Assembly: GCA_024690505.1 (NCBI GenBank) | Contig: JAILPA010000062.1 | Span: 1-47,461 of the forward strand | Length of the DNA: 47,461 nt | Direction of reading: 5' to 3' | From: Prevotella sp. | Lineage (GTDB): Bacteria; Bacteroidota; Bacteroidia; Bacteroidales; Bacteroidaceae | Shown here: positions 16,867 through 26,297 of the stretch, piece after piece | How the letters are laid out: each line of letters starts with the position of its first letter | Numbering within the stretch: the first letter of the stretch is position 1 | Notes under the pieces: generated by a model | The model's database searches: none | What the model saw: only the letters and a program-made list of their open reading frames with translations | What the model was told of the DNA's origin: nothing | Position numbers and translations under genes: made by a program

Positions 16867-17859
16867 TCAGCGAACCTCTTCCAGCAGTCGTTCCACCAGT
16901 CGGGGCACGCCGTAGCGGTGCAGGTCGTCCTCGGCTATCCAGATGTAGTCGGGGGGCAGGGTGGGGCGCACAGTGGTCTCGAGCAGGTAGAAGTCGGCAA
17001 GGAGGCGCCTGTGGGTCAGCACATGCTTCACGTTCATGCGCAGCGCCACTGCACCCTCTGGGGGCGTCTCCACCAGCCAGGGCTCCCACAGACCTTGCCA
17101 GATGTCGCCCTCGCCCCGGCGGTGTATGGCCGTCTGCCCTTGGCAGCGCACATAGACGTAGCACAGGTGGCGCTCCTGAATCTTCAGTGTCCTTAGCTTT
17201 ACAGGCAGCTCACCCACCGTGCCCTGGCTCGCGGCCACACACGTTGCCAGCAGTGGACAGCGGTCACACTCGGCCGACTGCGGCGTGCACTGCGTGGCAC
17301 CGAAGTCCATGATGGCCTGGTTGTATGCCGAAGCCTCGCCAGGCGGCAGCAGCTCCTGTGCCAGCAGCGCAAACTCCTTCTTCCCCTCGGTGGTGTTGAT
17401 GGGTGTGGCGATGCCAAAATGTCGGCTCAGCACGCGGTAGACATTGCCATCGACCACTGCCGCTGGCAGGTCGAAGGCGATGGAGCCGATGGCCGCTGCC
17501 GTATAGTCGCCCACACCCTTCAGACGTCTCAGCCCCTCGATGGTGCGGGGAAATCCGCCAAGAACCACCACCTGGCGAGCCGCAGCGTGGAGGTGGCGGG
17601 CGCGGCTGTAGTAGCCCAGGCCCTGCCACGCCAGCAGAACATCGTCCTCGGTGGCTGCTGCCAATGCTTCCACCGTGGGCCACTGCTGCATGAAACGCTC
17701 CCAGTAGGCCCAGCCCTGCTTCACCTGTGTCTGCTGCAGAATGATTTCCGACAGCCAGATGGCGTAGGGGTCACGGGTGGAACGCCAGGGCAGGCAGCGA
17801 CCGTTTTGGCGGAACCATGCCAGCAGCGTCAAGGCGAATGGATGTGTCGTTGTAGTCAT
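16867..17859 (-). CDS. mutY: A/G-specific adenine DNA glycosylase
   Basis: 330 residues. It removes adenine mispaired with 8-oxoguanine or guanine in base-excision repair. Visible features: WRSTRDPYAIWLSEIILQQTQV with the catalytic Glu, helix-hairpin-helix LKGVGDYTAAAIGS, catalytic Asp in VVDGNVYRVLSR, and an intact 4Fe-4S ligand set C-X6-C-X2-C-X5-C at CTPQSAECDRCPLLATC. The C-terminal NUDIX-like 8-oxoG recognition domain (about 225-330) is present. Length is normal. It is divergent from purL with 118 bp between the two ATGs, and convergent with the GH35 operon. Confidence 0.95.
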   Translation of the reverse strand: MTTTTHPFALTLLAWFRQNGRCLPWRSTRDPYAIWLSEIILQQTQVKQGWAYWERFMQQWPTVEALAAATEDDVLLAWQGLGYYSRARHLHAAARQVVVLGGFPRTIEGLRRLKGVGDYTAAAIGSIAFDLPAAVVDGNVYRVLSRHFGIATPINTTEGKKEFALLAQELLPPGEASAYNQAIMDFGATQCTPQSAECDRCPLLATCVAASQGTVGELPVKLRTLKIQERHLCYVYVRCQGQTAIHRRGEGDIWQGLWEPWLVETPPEGAVALRMNVKHVLTHRRLLADFYLLETTVRPTLPPDYIWIAEDDLHRYGVPRLVERLLEEVR

Positions 17860-17939
17860 CGTTCGGCAAAATTACCACTTTTCTGCCACATAGACAAAAA
17901 AACAAAGGGCCAAAGTGGGGCAATACGAAAAAAAAAGCG

Positions 17940-17947
17940 TACCTTTG
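17940..17947 (+). promoter_or_regulatory. purL -7 box
   Basis: TACCTTTG, 30 nt before the purL ATG; a clear -33 TTTG is not seen at the usual distance. The ATG is preceded by TTAATAATAAT, the same start context as the gene at 34110. No PurR box or purine riboswitch is evident in the short leader. Confidence 0.55.
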
Positions 17948-17977
17948 CAGGCAAATAACAAACATCTTAATAATAAT

Positions 17978-20900
17978 ATGATTCTTTTCTTCAAGACTCC
18001 TAATCAGAGCGTGATTGCCACCGAGGTGGATCATCAGCTCAATCCAGACGAAGTACAGGAACTGTGTTGGCTCTATGGCAATGCCGAGCCCGTAGAGGCT
18101 CAGGCGCTGGAGGGCTTCTTCATCGGCCCGCGACGGGAGATGGTCACACCGTGGTCGACCAATGCCGTAGAGATTACGCAGAACATGAATTTGAGCGGTA
18201 TTTCGCGTATTGAGGAATACTGGGCCGTAGACAGCGAGGAGGCCGACCATGACCCCATGTTGCAGCGATTGTACAAGGGGCTGAACCAGGATATCTTCAC
18301 CGTGAACATCAAGCCCGAGCCCATCAAGCATGTGGAGAATCTGGAGGAATACAACGAGCAGGAGGGACTGGCCCTCTCGCCCGAAGAGATAGAATACCTG
18401 CACGGGCTGGAGAAACAGAACGGCCGACCGCTGACCGACAGCGAGATTTTCGGCTTCGCACAGATTAACTCGGAGCACTGCCGCCATAAGATTTTCGGTG
18501 GCACGTTCATCATCGACGGTAAGGAAATGGAATCGTCGCTCTTCCAGATGATAAAGCGTACCACACAGGAGAACCCCAACAAGATACTCTCGGCCTACAA
18601 GGACAACGTGGCCTTCGCACAAGGCCCCGTGGTGGAGCAGTTCGCCCCCGCCGACCAAAGCACCAGCGACTGGTTCCGCGTGAAGGACATTGAGAGCGTC
18701 ATCTCGCTGAAGGCCGAGACCCACAACTTCCCCACCACCGTGGAGCCGTTCAACGGCGCTGCCACAGGCACCGGCGGCGAGATACGCGACCGTATGGGCG
18801 GAGGCACAGGCTCGTGGCCCATAGCAGGCACGGCCGTCTATATGACCGCTTATCCACGTATTGACGGAGGACGCGACTGGGAGGACATCCTGCCCGTGAG
18901 GGATTGGCTCTACCAGACTCCCGAGCAGATACTTATCAAGGCATCGAACGGCGCCAGCGACTTCGGCAACAAGTTCGGGCAGCCGCTAATCTGCGGCTCC
19001 GTGCTCACATTCGAACATCAGGAAACGGCAGAGAACGGATTGCCGGCCCCCACCAAGTATGCCTACGACAAGGTCATCATGCTGGCTGGTGGCGTGGGCT
19101 ACGGCACCAAGCGCGACTGCCTGAAGAAGGAGCCGCAGAAGGGCAACAAGGTCGTTGTCGTCGGTGGCGATAACTATCGTATCGGTCTGGGAGGCGGCTC
19201 CGTGTCGTCCGTAGACACAGGCCGCTACAGCAATGGCATCGAGCTCAACGCCGTGCAGCGTGCCAATCCGGAGATGCAGAAGCGCGCCTACAATCTGGTG
19301 CGTGCACTCTGCGAGGAAGACGTGAACCCCGTTGTGTCCATCCACGACCACGGCTCGGCCGGACACCTGAACTGCCTGTCGGAGCTGGTGGAGGAATGTG
19401 GTGGCGAAATAGACATGACAAAGCTGCCCATCGGCGACAAGACGCTCTCGTCGAAGGAGATTATTGCAAACGAAAGCCAGGAGCGCATGGGCCTGCTGAT
19501 TGACGAGAAGCACATTGACCACGTGAGGCGCATTGCTGAGCGTGAACGTGCACCGCTCTACGTCGTCGGTGAGACCACTGGCGACGCCCACTTCTCGTTC
19601 CGGCAGGGCGACGGCGTGAAACCGTTCGACCTTGACGTGGCTCAGATGTTCGGGCACTCGCCAAAGACCATCATGCGCGACAATACCGTGGAGCATCACT
19701 ACGCTCCCGTCAGTTATTCCACCCAAGGCTCACAGCTGAACGAGTATCTTGAGCGCGTGCTCCAGCTCGAGTCTGTGGCCTGCAAGGACTGGCTGACGAA
19801 CAAGGTCGACCGCTCCGTGACGGGAAAGATTGCACGTCAGCAGTGTCAGGGCGTCATACAACTGCCGCTGAGCGACTGCGGCGTGGTGGCCCTCGACTAT
19901 CGTGGACAGAAGGGTATTGCCACCGCCATAGGCCACGCACCACAGGCAGGACTGGCCTCGCCCGAGGCTGGCAGCGTGCTCTCCGTGGCCGAGGCCCTGA
20001 CCAACATCGTGTGGGCTCCGCTCAGTGAAGGACTGGCCAGCGTCAGTCTGAGCGCCAACTGGATGTGGCCCTGCCGCTCGCAGGAAGGCGAGGATGCACG
20101 CCTCTATGCCGCTGTGAAGGCACTGAGCGACTTCTGCTGTGACCTGCATATCAACGTTCCCACGGGCAAAGACTCCCTCTCGCTTTCGCAGCAGTACCCC
20201 AATGGCGAGAAGATCATATCGCCGGGAACGGTCATTGTCAGTGCCGGTGGCGAGGTGAGCGACATCCGCAAGGTGGTGAGCCCCGTGCTGAACAACAATA
20301 AGAACAGTTCGCTTTATCATATCGACTTCTCCTTCGACGAGCAGCGTCTGGGCGGCTCTGCCTTCGCACAGAGCCTGGGCCATGTGGGCGACGACGTGCC
20401 CACGGTGAAGGATGCCGAGTATTTTGCTGATGCCTTCAACGCCGTGCAGGAGCTGATACGGCGCGGATGGGTGGAGGCCGGACACGACATCTCGGCCGGC
20501 GGCCTCATCACCTGCCTGCTTGAGATGTGCTTTGCCAACACACGTGGCGGACTGCACATCAATCTTCACGACCTCTGCACCGATGGCGACGTGGTGAAGA
20601 CCCTCTTCGCCGAGAATCCGGGTGTGGTCATTGAGGTGAGCGATGCCCACAAGTTTGAGTTCCGCGAACTCATGGAAGACCTGGGCGTAGGCTATGCCAA
20701 GATAGGCTATCCCGTGGAGGACAGCCGCGACATCGTGGTGAAGGTTGGCGATGAAGAACTCTCGTTCGACATCGACCACCTGCGCGACGTGTGGTACAAG
20801 ACGAGCTATCTCCTTGACCGTCGCCAGAGCTTCAACGGCAAGGCCCGCGAGCGCTACGAGAACTACAAGCAGCAACCGCTGGAAATGAAGTTCCCCCGCC

Positions 20901-21724
20901 ACTTCGAGGGCACACTGAAGCACTACGGCCTTGATCCTCGCCGCTCGGCAGGTTGCAGTGGCACAGCAACAAGCGGCAATGCTCCCAAGGCTGCCATCAT
21001 ACGTGAGAAGGGCACCAACGGCGAGCGTGAGATGGCCTACTCGATGTATCTGGCCGGCTTCGACGTGAAGGATGTGATGATGACCGACCTCATCACTGGT
21101 CGTGAGACGCTGGACGACGTGAACTTCATCGTGTTCTGCGGCGGCTTCTCGAATAGCGATGTGCTCGGCTCGGCTAAGGGCTGGGCTGGTGCCTTCCTCT
21201 ACAACCCCAAGGCCAAGGAGGCTCTCGACCGCTTCTATGCCCGAAAGGACACCCTCTCGCTCGGTATCTGCAACGGTTGCCAGCTGATGGTGGAACTGGG
21301 GCTCACCGGCGCACCAGGTGCCAAGATGCTGCACAACGACAGCCACAAGTTCGAGAGCGAGTTCATCACCGTGCAGATTCCCAAGAACGAAAGCGTCATG
21401 TTCGGCTCGCTCAGCGGCACGAAACTGGGCCTGTGGGTGGCTCACGGAGAGGGCAAGTTCTCACTGCCCGAGGCCGAAAGCACCTATAACGTCATAGCCA
21501 AGTACAACTACCACGGCTATCCTGCCAATCCTAATGGCTCCGATTACGACGTGGCTGGCATCTGCTCTGCCGATGGCCGTCACCTGTGCATGATGCCACA
21601 CCTGGAGCGTGCCATCTTCCCATGGCAGTGCGCCTGGTATCCAGTGGGTAAACGCATGGACGAGGTGACTCCGTGGATTGAGGCTTTCGTTAATGCAAGG
21701 AAGTGGGTGGAGAATGCTATTTGA
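17978..21724 (+). CDS. purL: Phosphoribosylformylglycinamidine synthase, single-chain
   Basis: 1248 residues from the ATG at 17978; an upstream in-frame ATG at 17915 would lie before the promoter. It converts FGAR plus glutamine and ATP to FGAM, step four of purine biosynthesis. This is the long one-chain form: N-terminal PurS-like region, paired AIRS-type catalytic domains (NSEHCRHKIFGG, AETHNFPTTVEPFNGAATGTGGEIRD, IHDHGSAGHLN, GKDSLSLS), and a C-terminal class-I glutamine amidotransferase with nucleophile Cys in LGICNGCQ and the His of MMPHLER. Length fits the enterobacterial type. It overlaps the chromate transporter gene by 11 nt. Confidence 0.96.
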   Translation: MILFFKTPNQSVIATEVDHQLNPDEVQELCWLYGNAEPVEAQALEGFFIGPRREMVTPWSTNAVEITQNMNLSGISRIEEYWAVDSEEADHDPMLQRLYKGLNQDIFTVNIKPEPIKHVENLEEYNEQEGLALSPEEIEYLHGLEKQNGRPLTDSEIFGFAQINSEHCRHKIFGGTFIIDGKEMESSLFQMIKRTTQENPNKILSAYKDNVAFAQGPVVEQFAPADQSTSDWFRVKDIESVISLKAETHNFPTTVEPFNGAATGTGGEIRDRMGGGTGSWPIAGTAVYMTAYPRIDGGRDWEDILPVRDWLYQTPEQILIKASNGASDFGNKFGQPLICGSVLTFEHQETAENGLPAPTKYAYDKVIMLAGGVGYGTKRDCLKKEPQKGNKVVVVGGDNYRIGLGGGSVSSVDTGRYSNGIELNAVQRANPEMQKRAYNLVRALCEEDVNPVVSIHDHGSAGHLNCLSELVEECGGEIDMTKLPIGDKTLSSKEIIANESQERMGLLIDEKHIDHVRRIAERERAPLYVVGETTGDAHFSFRQGDGVKPFDLDVAQMFGHSPKTIMRDNTVEHHYAPVSYSTQGSQLNEYLERVLQLESVACKDWLTNKVDRSVTGKIARQQCQGVIQLPLSDCGVVALDYRGQKGIATAIGHAPQAGLASPEAGSVLSVAEALTNIVWAPLSEGLASVSLSANWMWPCRSQEGEDARLYAAVKALSDFCCDLHINVPTGKDSLSLSQQYPNGEKIISPGTVIVSAGGEVSDIRKVVSPVLNNNKNSSLYHIDFSFDEQRLGGSAFAQSLGHVGDDVPTVKDAEYFADAFNAVQELIRRGWVEAGHDISAGGLITCLLEMCFANTRGGLHINLHDLCTDGDVVKTLFAENPGVVIEVSDAHKFEFRELMEDLGVGYAKIGYPVEDSRDIVVKVGDEELSFDIDHLRDVWYKTSYLLDRRQSFNGKARERYENYKQQPLEMKFPRHFEGTLKHYGLDPRRSAGCSGTATSGNAPKAAIIREKGTNGEREMAYSMYLAGFDVKDVMMTDLITGRETLDDVNFIVFCGGFSNSDVLGSAKGWAGAFLYNPKAKEALDRFYARKDTLSLGICNGCQLMVELGLTGAPGAKMLHNDSHKFESEFITVQIPKNESVMFGSLSGTKLGLWVAHGEGKFSLPEAESTYNVIAKYNYHGYPANPNGSDYDVAGICSADGRHLCMMPHLERAIFPWQCAWYPVGKRMDEVTPWIEAFVNARKWVENAI

Positions 21725-22250
21725 ACTGGCAAAGACTTTCTTTAAGATTGGCATGTTCACCCTTGGGGGTGGATATGCCATGATTCCCATCATCGAGACG
21801 GAGGTGGTGGACAAGCACCAGTGGGTGTCGAAGGAGGAGTTTCTCGACCTCATTGCCATAGCGCAGAGCTGTCCGGGCGTGTTTGCCATCAATATCAGCA
21901 CCTTCATAGGCTATAAACTCAGGAAGAAGGCGGGGGCTGTGAGTTGTGCCATAGGCACGGCGCTGCCCTCGTTTCTCATTATCCTGGCCATAGCCATGTT
22001 CTTCCGGCAGTTTCAGGACAATCCCGTGGTGGCGGCCATCTTCCGTGGCATACGTCCCGCAGTGGTGGCCCTCATTGCCGTGCCGACGTTCAATCTGGCC
22101 CGCTCGGCCAAGATTTCGCTGGTGAACTGCTGGATTCCCATAGGCGGCGCAGTGGCCATTTGGCTTCTGGGCGTGTCGCCCATCTTCATCATTTTGGCTG
22201 CTGGCATCGGCGGCTACGTTTACGGTCAACTCATCAAGCCCACAGAATGA
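21714..22250 (+). CDS. Chromate transporter family protein, first half
   Basis: 178 residues from the ATG at 21714, which lies 11 nt inside purL; an ATG further upstream adds a tail from the purL frame and is unlikely. Single CHR domain with KTFFKIGMFTLGGGYAMIPII, CPGVFAINISTFIGYKL and RGIRPAVVALI, the conserved segments of the family, and about five to six membrane helices. Half-size CHR proteins work as a pair, and the partner follows with an ATGA overlap. Known members export chromate; in gut anaerobes the true anion may differ. Confidence 0.88.
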   Translation: MLFELAKTFFKIGMFTLGGGYAMIPIIETEVVDKHQWVSKEEFLDLIAIAQSCPGVFAINISTFIGYKLRKKAGAVSCAIGTALPSFLIILAIAMFFRQFQDNPVVAAIFRGIRPAVVALIAVPTFNLARSAKISLVNCWIPIGGAVAIWLLGVSPIFIILAAGIGGYVYGQLIKPTE

Positions 22251-22822
22251 TATTCCTCTACCTCTTCATCACGTTCTTCGAGATAGGTCTCTTCGGCTTT
22301 GGCGGCGGCTATGGCATGTTGTCGCTCATACAGGGCGAGGTGGTGCACCGCTGGGGATGGATGACAACGAGCGAATTCACCGACATCGTGGCCATCAGTC
22401 AGATGACGCCAGGCCCCATCGGCATCAACTCGGCCACCTATTGCGGCTACACCGCCATCCACAATGCCGGCTACGGCGAGGGCATGTCCATGCTGGGGTC
22501 GTTTTTGGCCACGTTTGCACTGGTGCTGCCATCGCTCATACTGATGATTCTCATTGCCAAGATGTTCCTGAAGTACATGCATACACCCGCCGTGGAGAGT
22601 GTCTTCGCCGGTCTTCGTCCGGCCGTGGTGGGGCTGCTGGCCGCTGCCACGCTGCTGCTCTGCACCAAGGAGAATTTCTCTACACCGGCCGAGAATCCCT
22701 GGCAGTTCTGGATCAGCGTGTTCCTTTTCCTGGCCACATTCGTCGGTACGAAGGTGCTCAAGATAAACCCCATCAAGATGATTGCCCTGGCTGGCTTCGC
22801 CGGTCTGTTGCTGCTTTACTGA
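22247..22822 (+). CDS. Chromate transporter family protein, second half
   Basis: 191 residues from the ATG at 22247, overlapping the upstream partner by 4 nt; a longer upstream frame is an overlap artefact. CHR motifs are FFEIGLFGFGGGYGMLSLIQ, SQMTPGPIGINSATYCGY and FAGLRPAVVGLLA, with about six membrane helices. The PGPIGIN loop here and PGVFAIN in the partner mark the two non-identical halves, expected to insert in opposite topology. Co-transcribed with purL by overlap, an odd partnership that may only reflect compaction. Confidence 0.88.
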   Translation: MIFLYLFITFFEIGLFGFGGGYGMLSLIQGEVVHRWGWMTTSEFTDIVAISQMTPGPIGINSATYCGYTAIHNAGYGEGMSMLGSFLATFALVLPSLILMILIAKMFLKYMHTPAVESVFAGLRPAVVGLLAAATLLLCTKENFSTPAENPWQFWISVFLFLATFVGTKVLKINPIKMIALAGFAGLLLLY

Positions 22823-22893
22823 CTTCAAGGCGGTGATACCTGAAGGCGAAAAGACTATAATACAACAAAAACGGAAGAACCTAAGACTTAATA

Positions 22894-23946
22894 ATGATGA
22901 CCCGACTATTTGTAGCAATCCTGTTCTGTATGGCGACATGTCATGTCGCCCACTCCCAGCGCCAACACCTGCGCCGCACAACCTTCCAGACTGACACGGT
23001 GATGGTGCACGACCCCGTGATGGCCTACGAAGACAGTACTTACTACCTCTATGCCACAGGCATGGGCATACAGCAGATGACGTCGCGCGACCGCAAGACG
23101 TGGACGGTGAAGGCCGAGCCCGTGATGACGGTCATACCCCAATGGACGCACGACTCCGTGCCAGGCTTCCGCCATCATGTGTGGGCACCCGATGTCATCA
23201 GATGGCACGGACGGTGGTGGCTCGCCTACAGCTGCTCCACCTTTGGCAAGAACGGCTCGGCCATAGGGCTGCTATCATCGCGCTCGCTGGCATCCGGAAT
23301 GTGGTATGACGAAGGCTGCATAGTGGCCTCGCGCGAGGAACGCGACAACTGGAATGCCATCGACCCGAACTTCGTCATCGACGATGACGACCGCCCTTGG
23401 TTGGTCTGGGGCTCCTTCTGGGACGGCATACAGCTGGCACCGCTCGACTCCACCATGCACATGGCCAAGGGCATCAAGCCACGCACCATTGCACGTCGCT
23501 ACCATCCGAACAGCTTGCGGGGCAGGAACGGACAGAACGCCGATGCCACCAGTCTGCCGAAAAACCCCACGTCGGAGTATGCCGGTCCGAACGCTATCGA
23601 GGCCCCTTTCATCTTGAAGCATGGCGGATACTATTACCTGTTTGTCAGCTGGGACTATTGCTGTCGAGGGGCGCAGAGCAACTACCGCGTAGCAGTGGGA
23701 CGGTCGCGCACGGTCGACGGGCCTTACCTCGACCGCGATGGACGGCCCATGACCGAAGGTGGTGGCACGCTCTTCCTCGAGGGCGACAAGAAAGAATATG
23801 AGGCTGCCGGCCACTGCGCCGCCTACGACCTGCCTTCGGGTGAGACCATCTTCATCTGCCACGGATACAGTACAAACCTCAAAGGGGCCAGTGTCTTGGT
23901 GCAGCGGAAGGTCATCTGGACTGCCGACGGATGGCCCGCCATTTAG
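22894..23946 (+). CDS. GH43 arabinanase / arabinosidase, secreted
   Basis: 350 residues with a signal peptide (1 to about 21, ending HSQ). Five-bladed propeller GH43 fold with the three carboxylates in place: Asp in VHDPVM (base), Asp in AIDPNF (pKa modulator) and Glu in AIEAPFI (acid). The HHVWAPDVIRWHGRWWLAYS and YYYLFVSWDYCCRG segments match the endo-1,5-alpha-L-arabinanase branch (GH43 subfamilies 4-6). It would cut arabinan side chains of pectin. The start context TTAATAATG agrees with this ATG. It stands alone, 71 nt after the transporter pair, and its stop codon overlaps the 22-bp array at 23945. Confidence 0.9.
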   Translation: MMTRLFVAILFCMATCHVAHSQRQHLRRTTFQTDTVMVHDPVMAYEDSTYYLYATGMGIQQMTSRDRKTWTVKAEPVMTVIPQWTHDSVPGFRHHVWAPDVIRWHGRWWLAYSCSTFGKNGSAIGLLSSRSLASGMWYDEGCIVASREERDNWNAIDPNFVIDDDDRPWLVWGSFWDGIQLAPLDSTMHMAKGIKPRTIARRYHPNSLRGRNGQNADATSLPKNPTSEYAGPNAIEAPFILKHGGYYYLFVSWDYCCRGAQSNYRVAVGRSRTVDGPYLDRDGRPMTEGGGTLFLEGDKKEYEAAGHCAAYDLPSGETIFICHGYSTNLKGASVLVQRKVIWTADGWPAI

Positions 23947-24032
23947 TCCGAAGGCCTCGGACTGCCAGTCCGAAGCCGTCGGACTCGCAGTCCGAGGCCT
24001 TCGGACTCATAGTTTCAAACCGCTTGAAACTA
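23945..24032. repeat. 4 x 22-bp dyad array, GTCCGA type (array E)
   Basis: Four units start at 23945, 23967, 23989 and 24011, each exactly 22 bp. Units 1-3 have dyads AGTCCGA-N5-TCGGACT; unit 4 has AGTTTCA-N7-TGAAACT. The 19-bp dyads of units 1 and 3 are exact reverse complements. The first base of unit 1 is inside the GH43 stop codon. A further hairpin TTCTCAGAATCC/GGATTGAGAA follows at about 24034-24058. Lies between convergent genes. Confidence 0.85.
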
Positions 24033-24099
24033 TTTCTCAGAATCCAGTTGGATTGAGAATGACGTTGTTAGCTCTTAATCTACGGTGATTTTGGTGTGG

Positions 24100-26181
24100 T
24101 TATTCTTTCCCTAAAGATGAAGACGCCTTGGGACGGTATTTCTTGATGATGCTGTAGGCATCGTAGATGCCCAGTTCGCCAGCCTTGCTCAGGTCGCTGA
24201 CGGCCTCGGCGGCACGCTCGGTGCGCAGCAGGCAGATGGCGCGGTTGTAGTAGGCCTCGGCCAGTCGGGGGTCGGCCTCCAAGGTTGCGGTGAAGTCGGC
24301 AATGGCCAGGTCGTATTGCTGCTGCATGGCATACAGGCAGCCCCGGTTATAGAGCAGGTAGGGATTATTGGGGCTTAAGGCCAGGGCATGGTTCATGTCG
24401 CTCATGGCGCTGGCCTGTCTCAGGGCTACGTCCTTGCCTTCAGCCCACTGGAACTGGCTGGCCTTCGCCTGGCACACAGCCCGCTGCCATAGGGCCAATG
24501 TCAGCGTGGAGTCGATGCTGAGACAAGTGGCCAGGTCTTCTATGGCACCCTCGTTGTCTTGCAGGCATGAGCGCACAATGGCCCGTGCCATCACCAGACG
24601 TGTGGCCAGCGGCACGGTGGCAGCGCGGTCGACGGCGGAGGAGAGCGAATCGATGTAGTCGAAGTAGTTGGCTGAGAGGGTGGAGGAGAGGGAGATGTGG
24701 GCGTTGCTGACGAAGATGGGACGGGTCTCGCTGCGCTCGTTCTGCTGCTCCACCAGCGGGTCGTAGGGGCGGTGGGTGTTGAGCGTAGGTTCGGGAGGCT
24801 CGGGCGACAGGGCGAACATGGGCATGAAGTCGATTTCGACACGGCGGTTCTGCACCTTTCCGCGATATTCACTGTCGTATTCGCGCTCGGGTTCCAGTTC
24901 GTCTTCCACCACCAACTGGTTGTATTTGTCTGGGTCGCGGTCGCTGCGCTTGCGCTGTCCGCGCTTGTTCTTCTTGCTGTCGGTGCCGTAGAGGTGCTTG
25001 TAGAGGCGGGCCTTGTAAACGGCAAACTCGTCGAGCTCGGCCTTAGCCGTCATGCCCAGTCGGCGGTAGCAGCGGGCACGATACTCTATGCCAGTCCAGA
25101 AGTCGGGGTATTCGTTGATGACCTTCGTGTAGTCGCTCACCGCACCGCGGTAGTCGCCGGTGCGTTCGAGCAGCACGCCGCGGTTGAAGAGGGCCAGCAT
25201 GTTGTCGGGTTCGAGGCGGAGCACGAAGTCGAAGTCGCTGATGGCACGGTTGTCGTCGCCCACCTGTGTGCGCAACAGTCCGCGGTTGTAGTGCCCCAGG
25301 AAGTTGTTGGGCTCAAGGTCGAGGGCCATGTCGTAGTCGTCCATGGCACCACGGAGGTTATTTTGGTTGTAGCGGGCCAGGGCGCGGTTGATGTGGTAGT
25401 CGCCGTTCTTGGGAATGAGGTGAATGGCCTGGTCGAGCTGGTGTTCGGCATCCTTCCATTCCTCGCGCGACAGGCTGATAATGCTGCGGGCAGCCCATGT
25501 GTGACCGTCGTAGGGGTCGATGTCGAGGCTCTGCTGTAAGGCAACGATGGCACGAGTGGTGTCCTGCTGTTGCATATAGATGTCGGCTCTCATGCTCCAT
25601 GCCTGGGCGTAGCTGCTCCAGCGGGCCTGAATGGTGTCGAGCTCGGACAGGGCCAGGTCGTACTCCTTGTTCTGGATGTGGCAGAGCACGCGGTTGTGCC
25701 ACAGACTGCGGTTCATGGGGTCGTAGCGCAGGGCACGGTTGTAGTCGCCTATGGCACCGCTGAAGTTCTGCTGCTGAATGCGAGCCAGACCGCGCAGCTC
25801 GTAGACGTTCACCACGTAGGGATTGCGCTCGATGGCCTCGGTGCAGTCGCGCTCGGCACCGGCAAAGTCATCGAGGTTATACTTGGCCACGCCGCGCAGG
25901 AACCACGGCTCGTAGAGATAGGGCTTGGCAGTGATGGCCTGGTTGAAATACTGGATGGAGACCACGTAGTCCTCGTAGTAGAGGGCTGAGCGGCCAATGG
26001 TGATGAGGCGGTCGGTGTTCAGCTGAGCATGGGCTTGAGGGGTGAAGAGTGAGGCATGAAGAATGAAGAATGCTGCGCAGAAAAGGATGCGCAGCAGACT
26101 GCCATGGCCGCAGGAAAGAGGCGCGGTAGCAAATGGGCTCCCCGCTTTGGGCCATAGAGATAAGTCTTTCTCATTCCTCAT
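24100..26181 (-). CDS. Tetratricopeptide repeat protein
   Basis: 693 residues from the ATG at 26181. The start is uncertain: other in-frame ATGs are at 26208, 26232 and 26241, all inside repeat-derived sequence, and the hydrophobic signal segment (LLRILFCAAFFILHASLF then AHA) lies about 30 residues in. The mature part is at least a dozen TPRs in two blocks (for example AITAKPYLYEPWFLRGVAKYNLDD, DYDMALDLEPNNFLGHYNRG and FTATLEADPRLAEAYYNRA), separated by a basic linker (KKNKRGQRKRSDRD). It is probably periplasmic, a protein-protein scaffold. It follows def and ruvX on the same strand, an arrangement I recall from other Bacteroidales. Confidence 0.85.
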   Translation of the reverse strand: MRNEKDLSLWPKAGSPFATAPLSCGHGSLLRILFCAAFFILHASLFTPQAHAQLNTDRLITIGRSALYYEDYVVSIQYFNQAITAKPYLYEPWFLRGVAKYNLDDFAGAERDCTEAIERNPYVVNVYELRGLARIQQQNFSGAIGDYNRALRYDPMNRSLWHNRVLCHIQNKEYDLALSELDTIQARWSSYAQAWSMRADIYMQQQDTTRAIVALQQSLDIDPYDGHTWAARSIISLSREEWKDAEHQLDQAIHLIPKNGDYHINRALARYNQNNLRGAMDDYDMALDLEPNNFLGHYNRGLLRTQVGDDNRAISDFDFVLRLEPDNMLALFNRGVLLERTGDYRGAVSDYTKVINEYPDFWTGIEYRARCYRRLGMTAKAELDEFAVYKARLYKHLYGTDSKKNKRGQRKRSDRDPDKYNQLVVEDELEPEREYDSEYRGKVQNRRVEIDFMPMFALSPEPPEPTLNTHRPYDPLVEQQNERSETRPIFVSNAHISLSSTLSANYFDYIDSLSSAVDRAATVPLATRLVMARAIVRSCLQDNEGAIEDLATCLSIDSTLTLALWQRAVCQAKASQFQWAEGKDVALRQASAMSDMNHALALSPNNPYLLYNRGCLYAMQQQYDLAIADFTATLEADPRLAEAYYNRAICLLRTERAAEAVSDLSKAGELGIYDAYSIIKKYRPKASSSLGKE

Positions 26182-26297
26182 CCTAAGTTCGTCATTCTTG
26201 CATCTCATTAGAAGCAAACGAGCAGAGCCCATACGCCTCATTCTTCATTTCTCATTTCTCGTTCCTCGTTCCTCATTTCTCATTCCTCATTTCCGCA
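26032..26297. repeat. 7-bp tandem repeats around the TPR gene start
   Basis: Two blocks of the same heptamer. At about 26240-26297 (+) the units are variants of TTCCTCA/TTTCTCA, eight or so in a row. At 26032-26072 the coding (minus) strand reads ATTCTTC, ATTCTTC, ATGCCTC, ACTCTTC, ACCCCTC and encodes part of the signal peptide. More heptamer-like sequence lies at 26164-26212. The blocks are inverted with respect to each other. Confidence 0.7.

Noticed and set aside
19730..21445. 571-codon open frame antisense to purL
   Set aside because: purL is intact with all motifs; the antisense translation is low-complexity and His/Ala/Val-rich.
23945..24058. Simple rho-independent terminator
   Set aside because: The hairpins may help end transcription, but four exact 22-bp units and 1/3 complementarity are more than a terminator needs.
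24697..25539. 280-codon open frame antisense to the TPR gene
   Set aside because: Mirror of TPR periodicity; no independent start signal.
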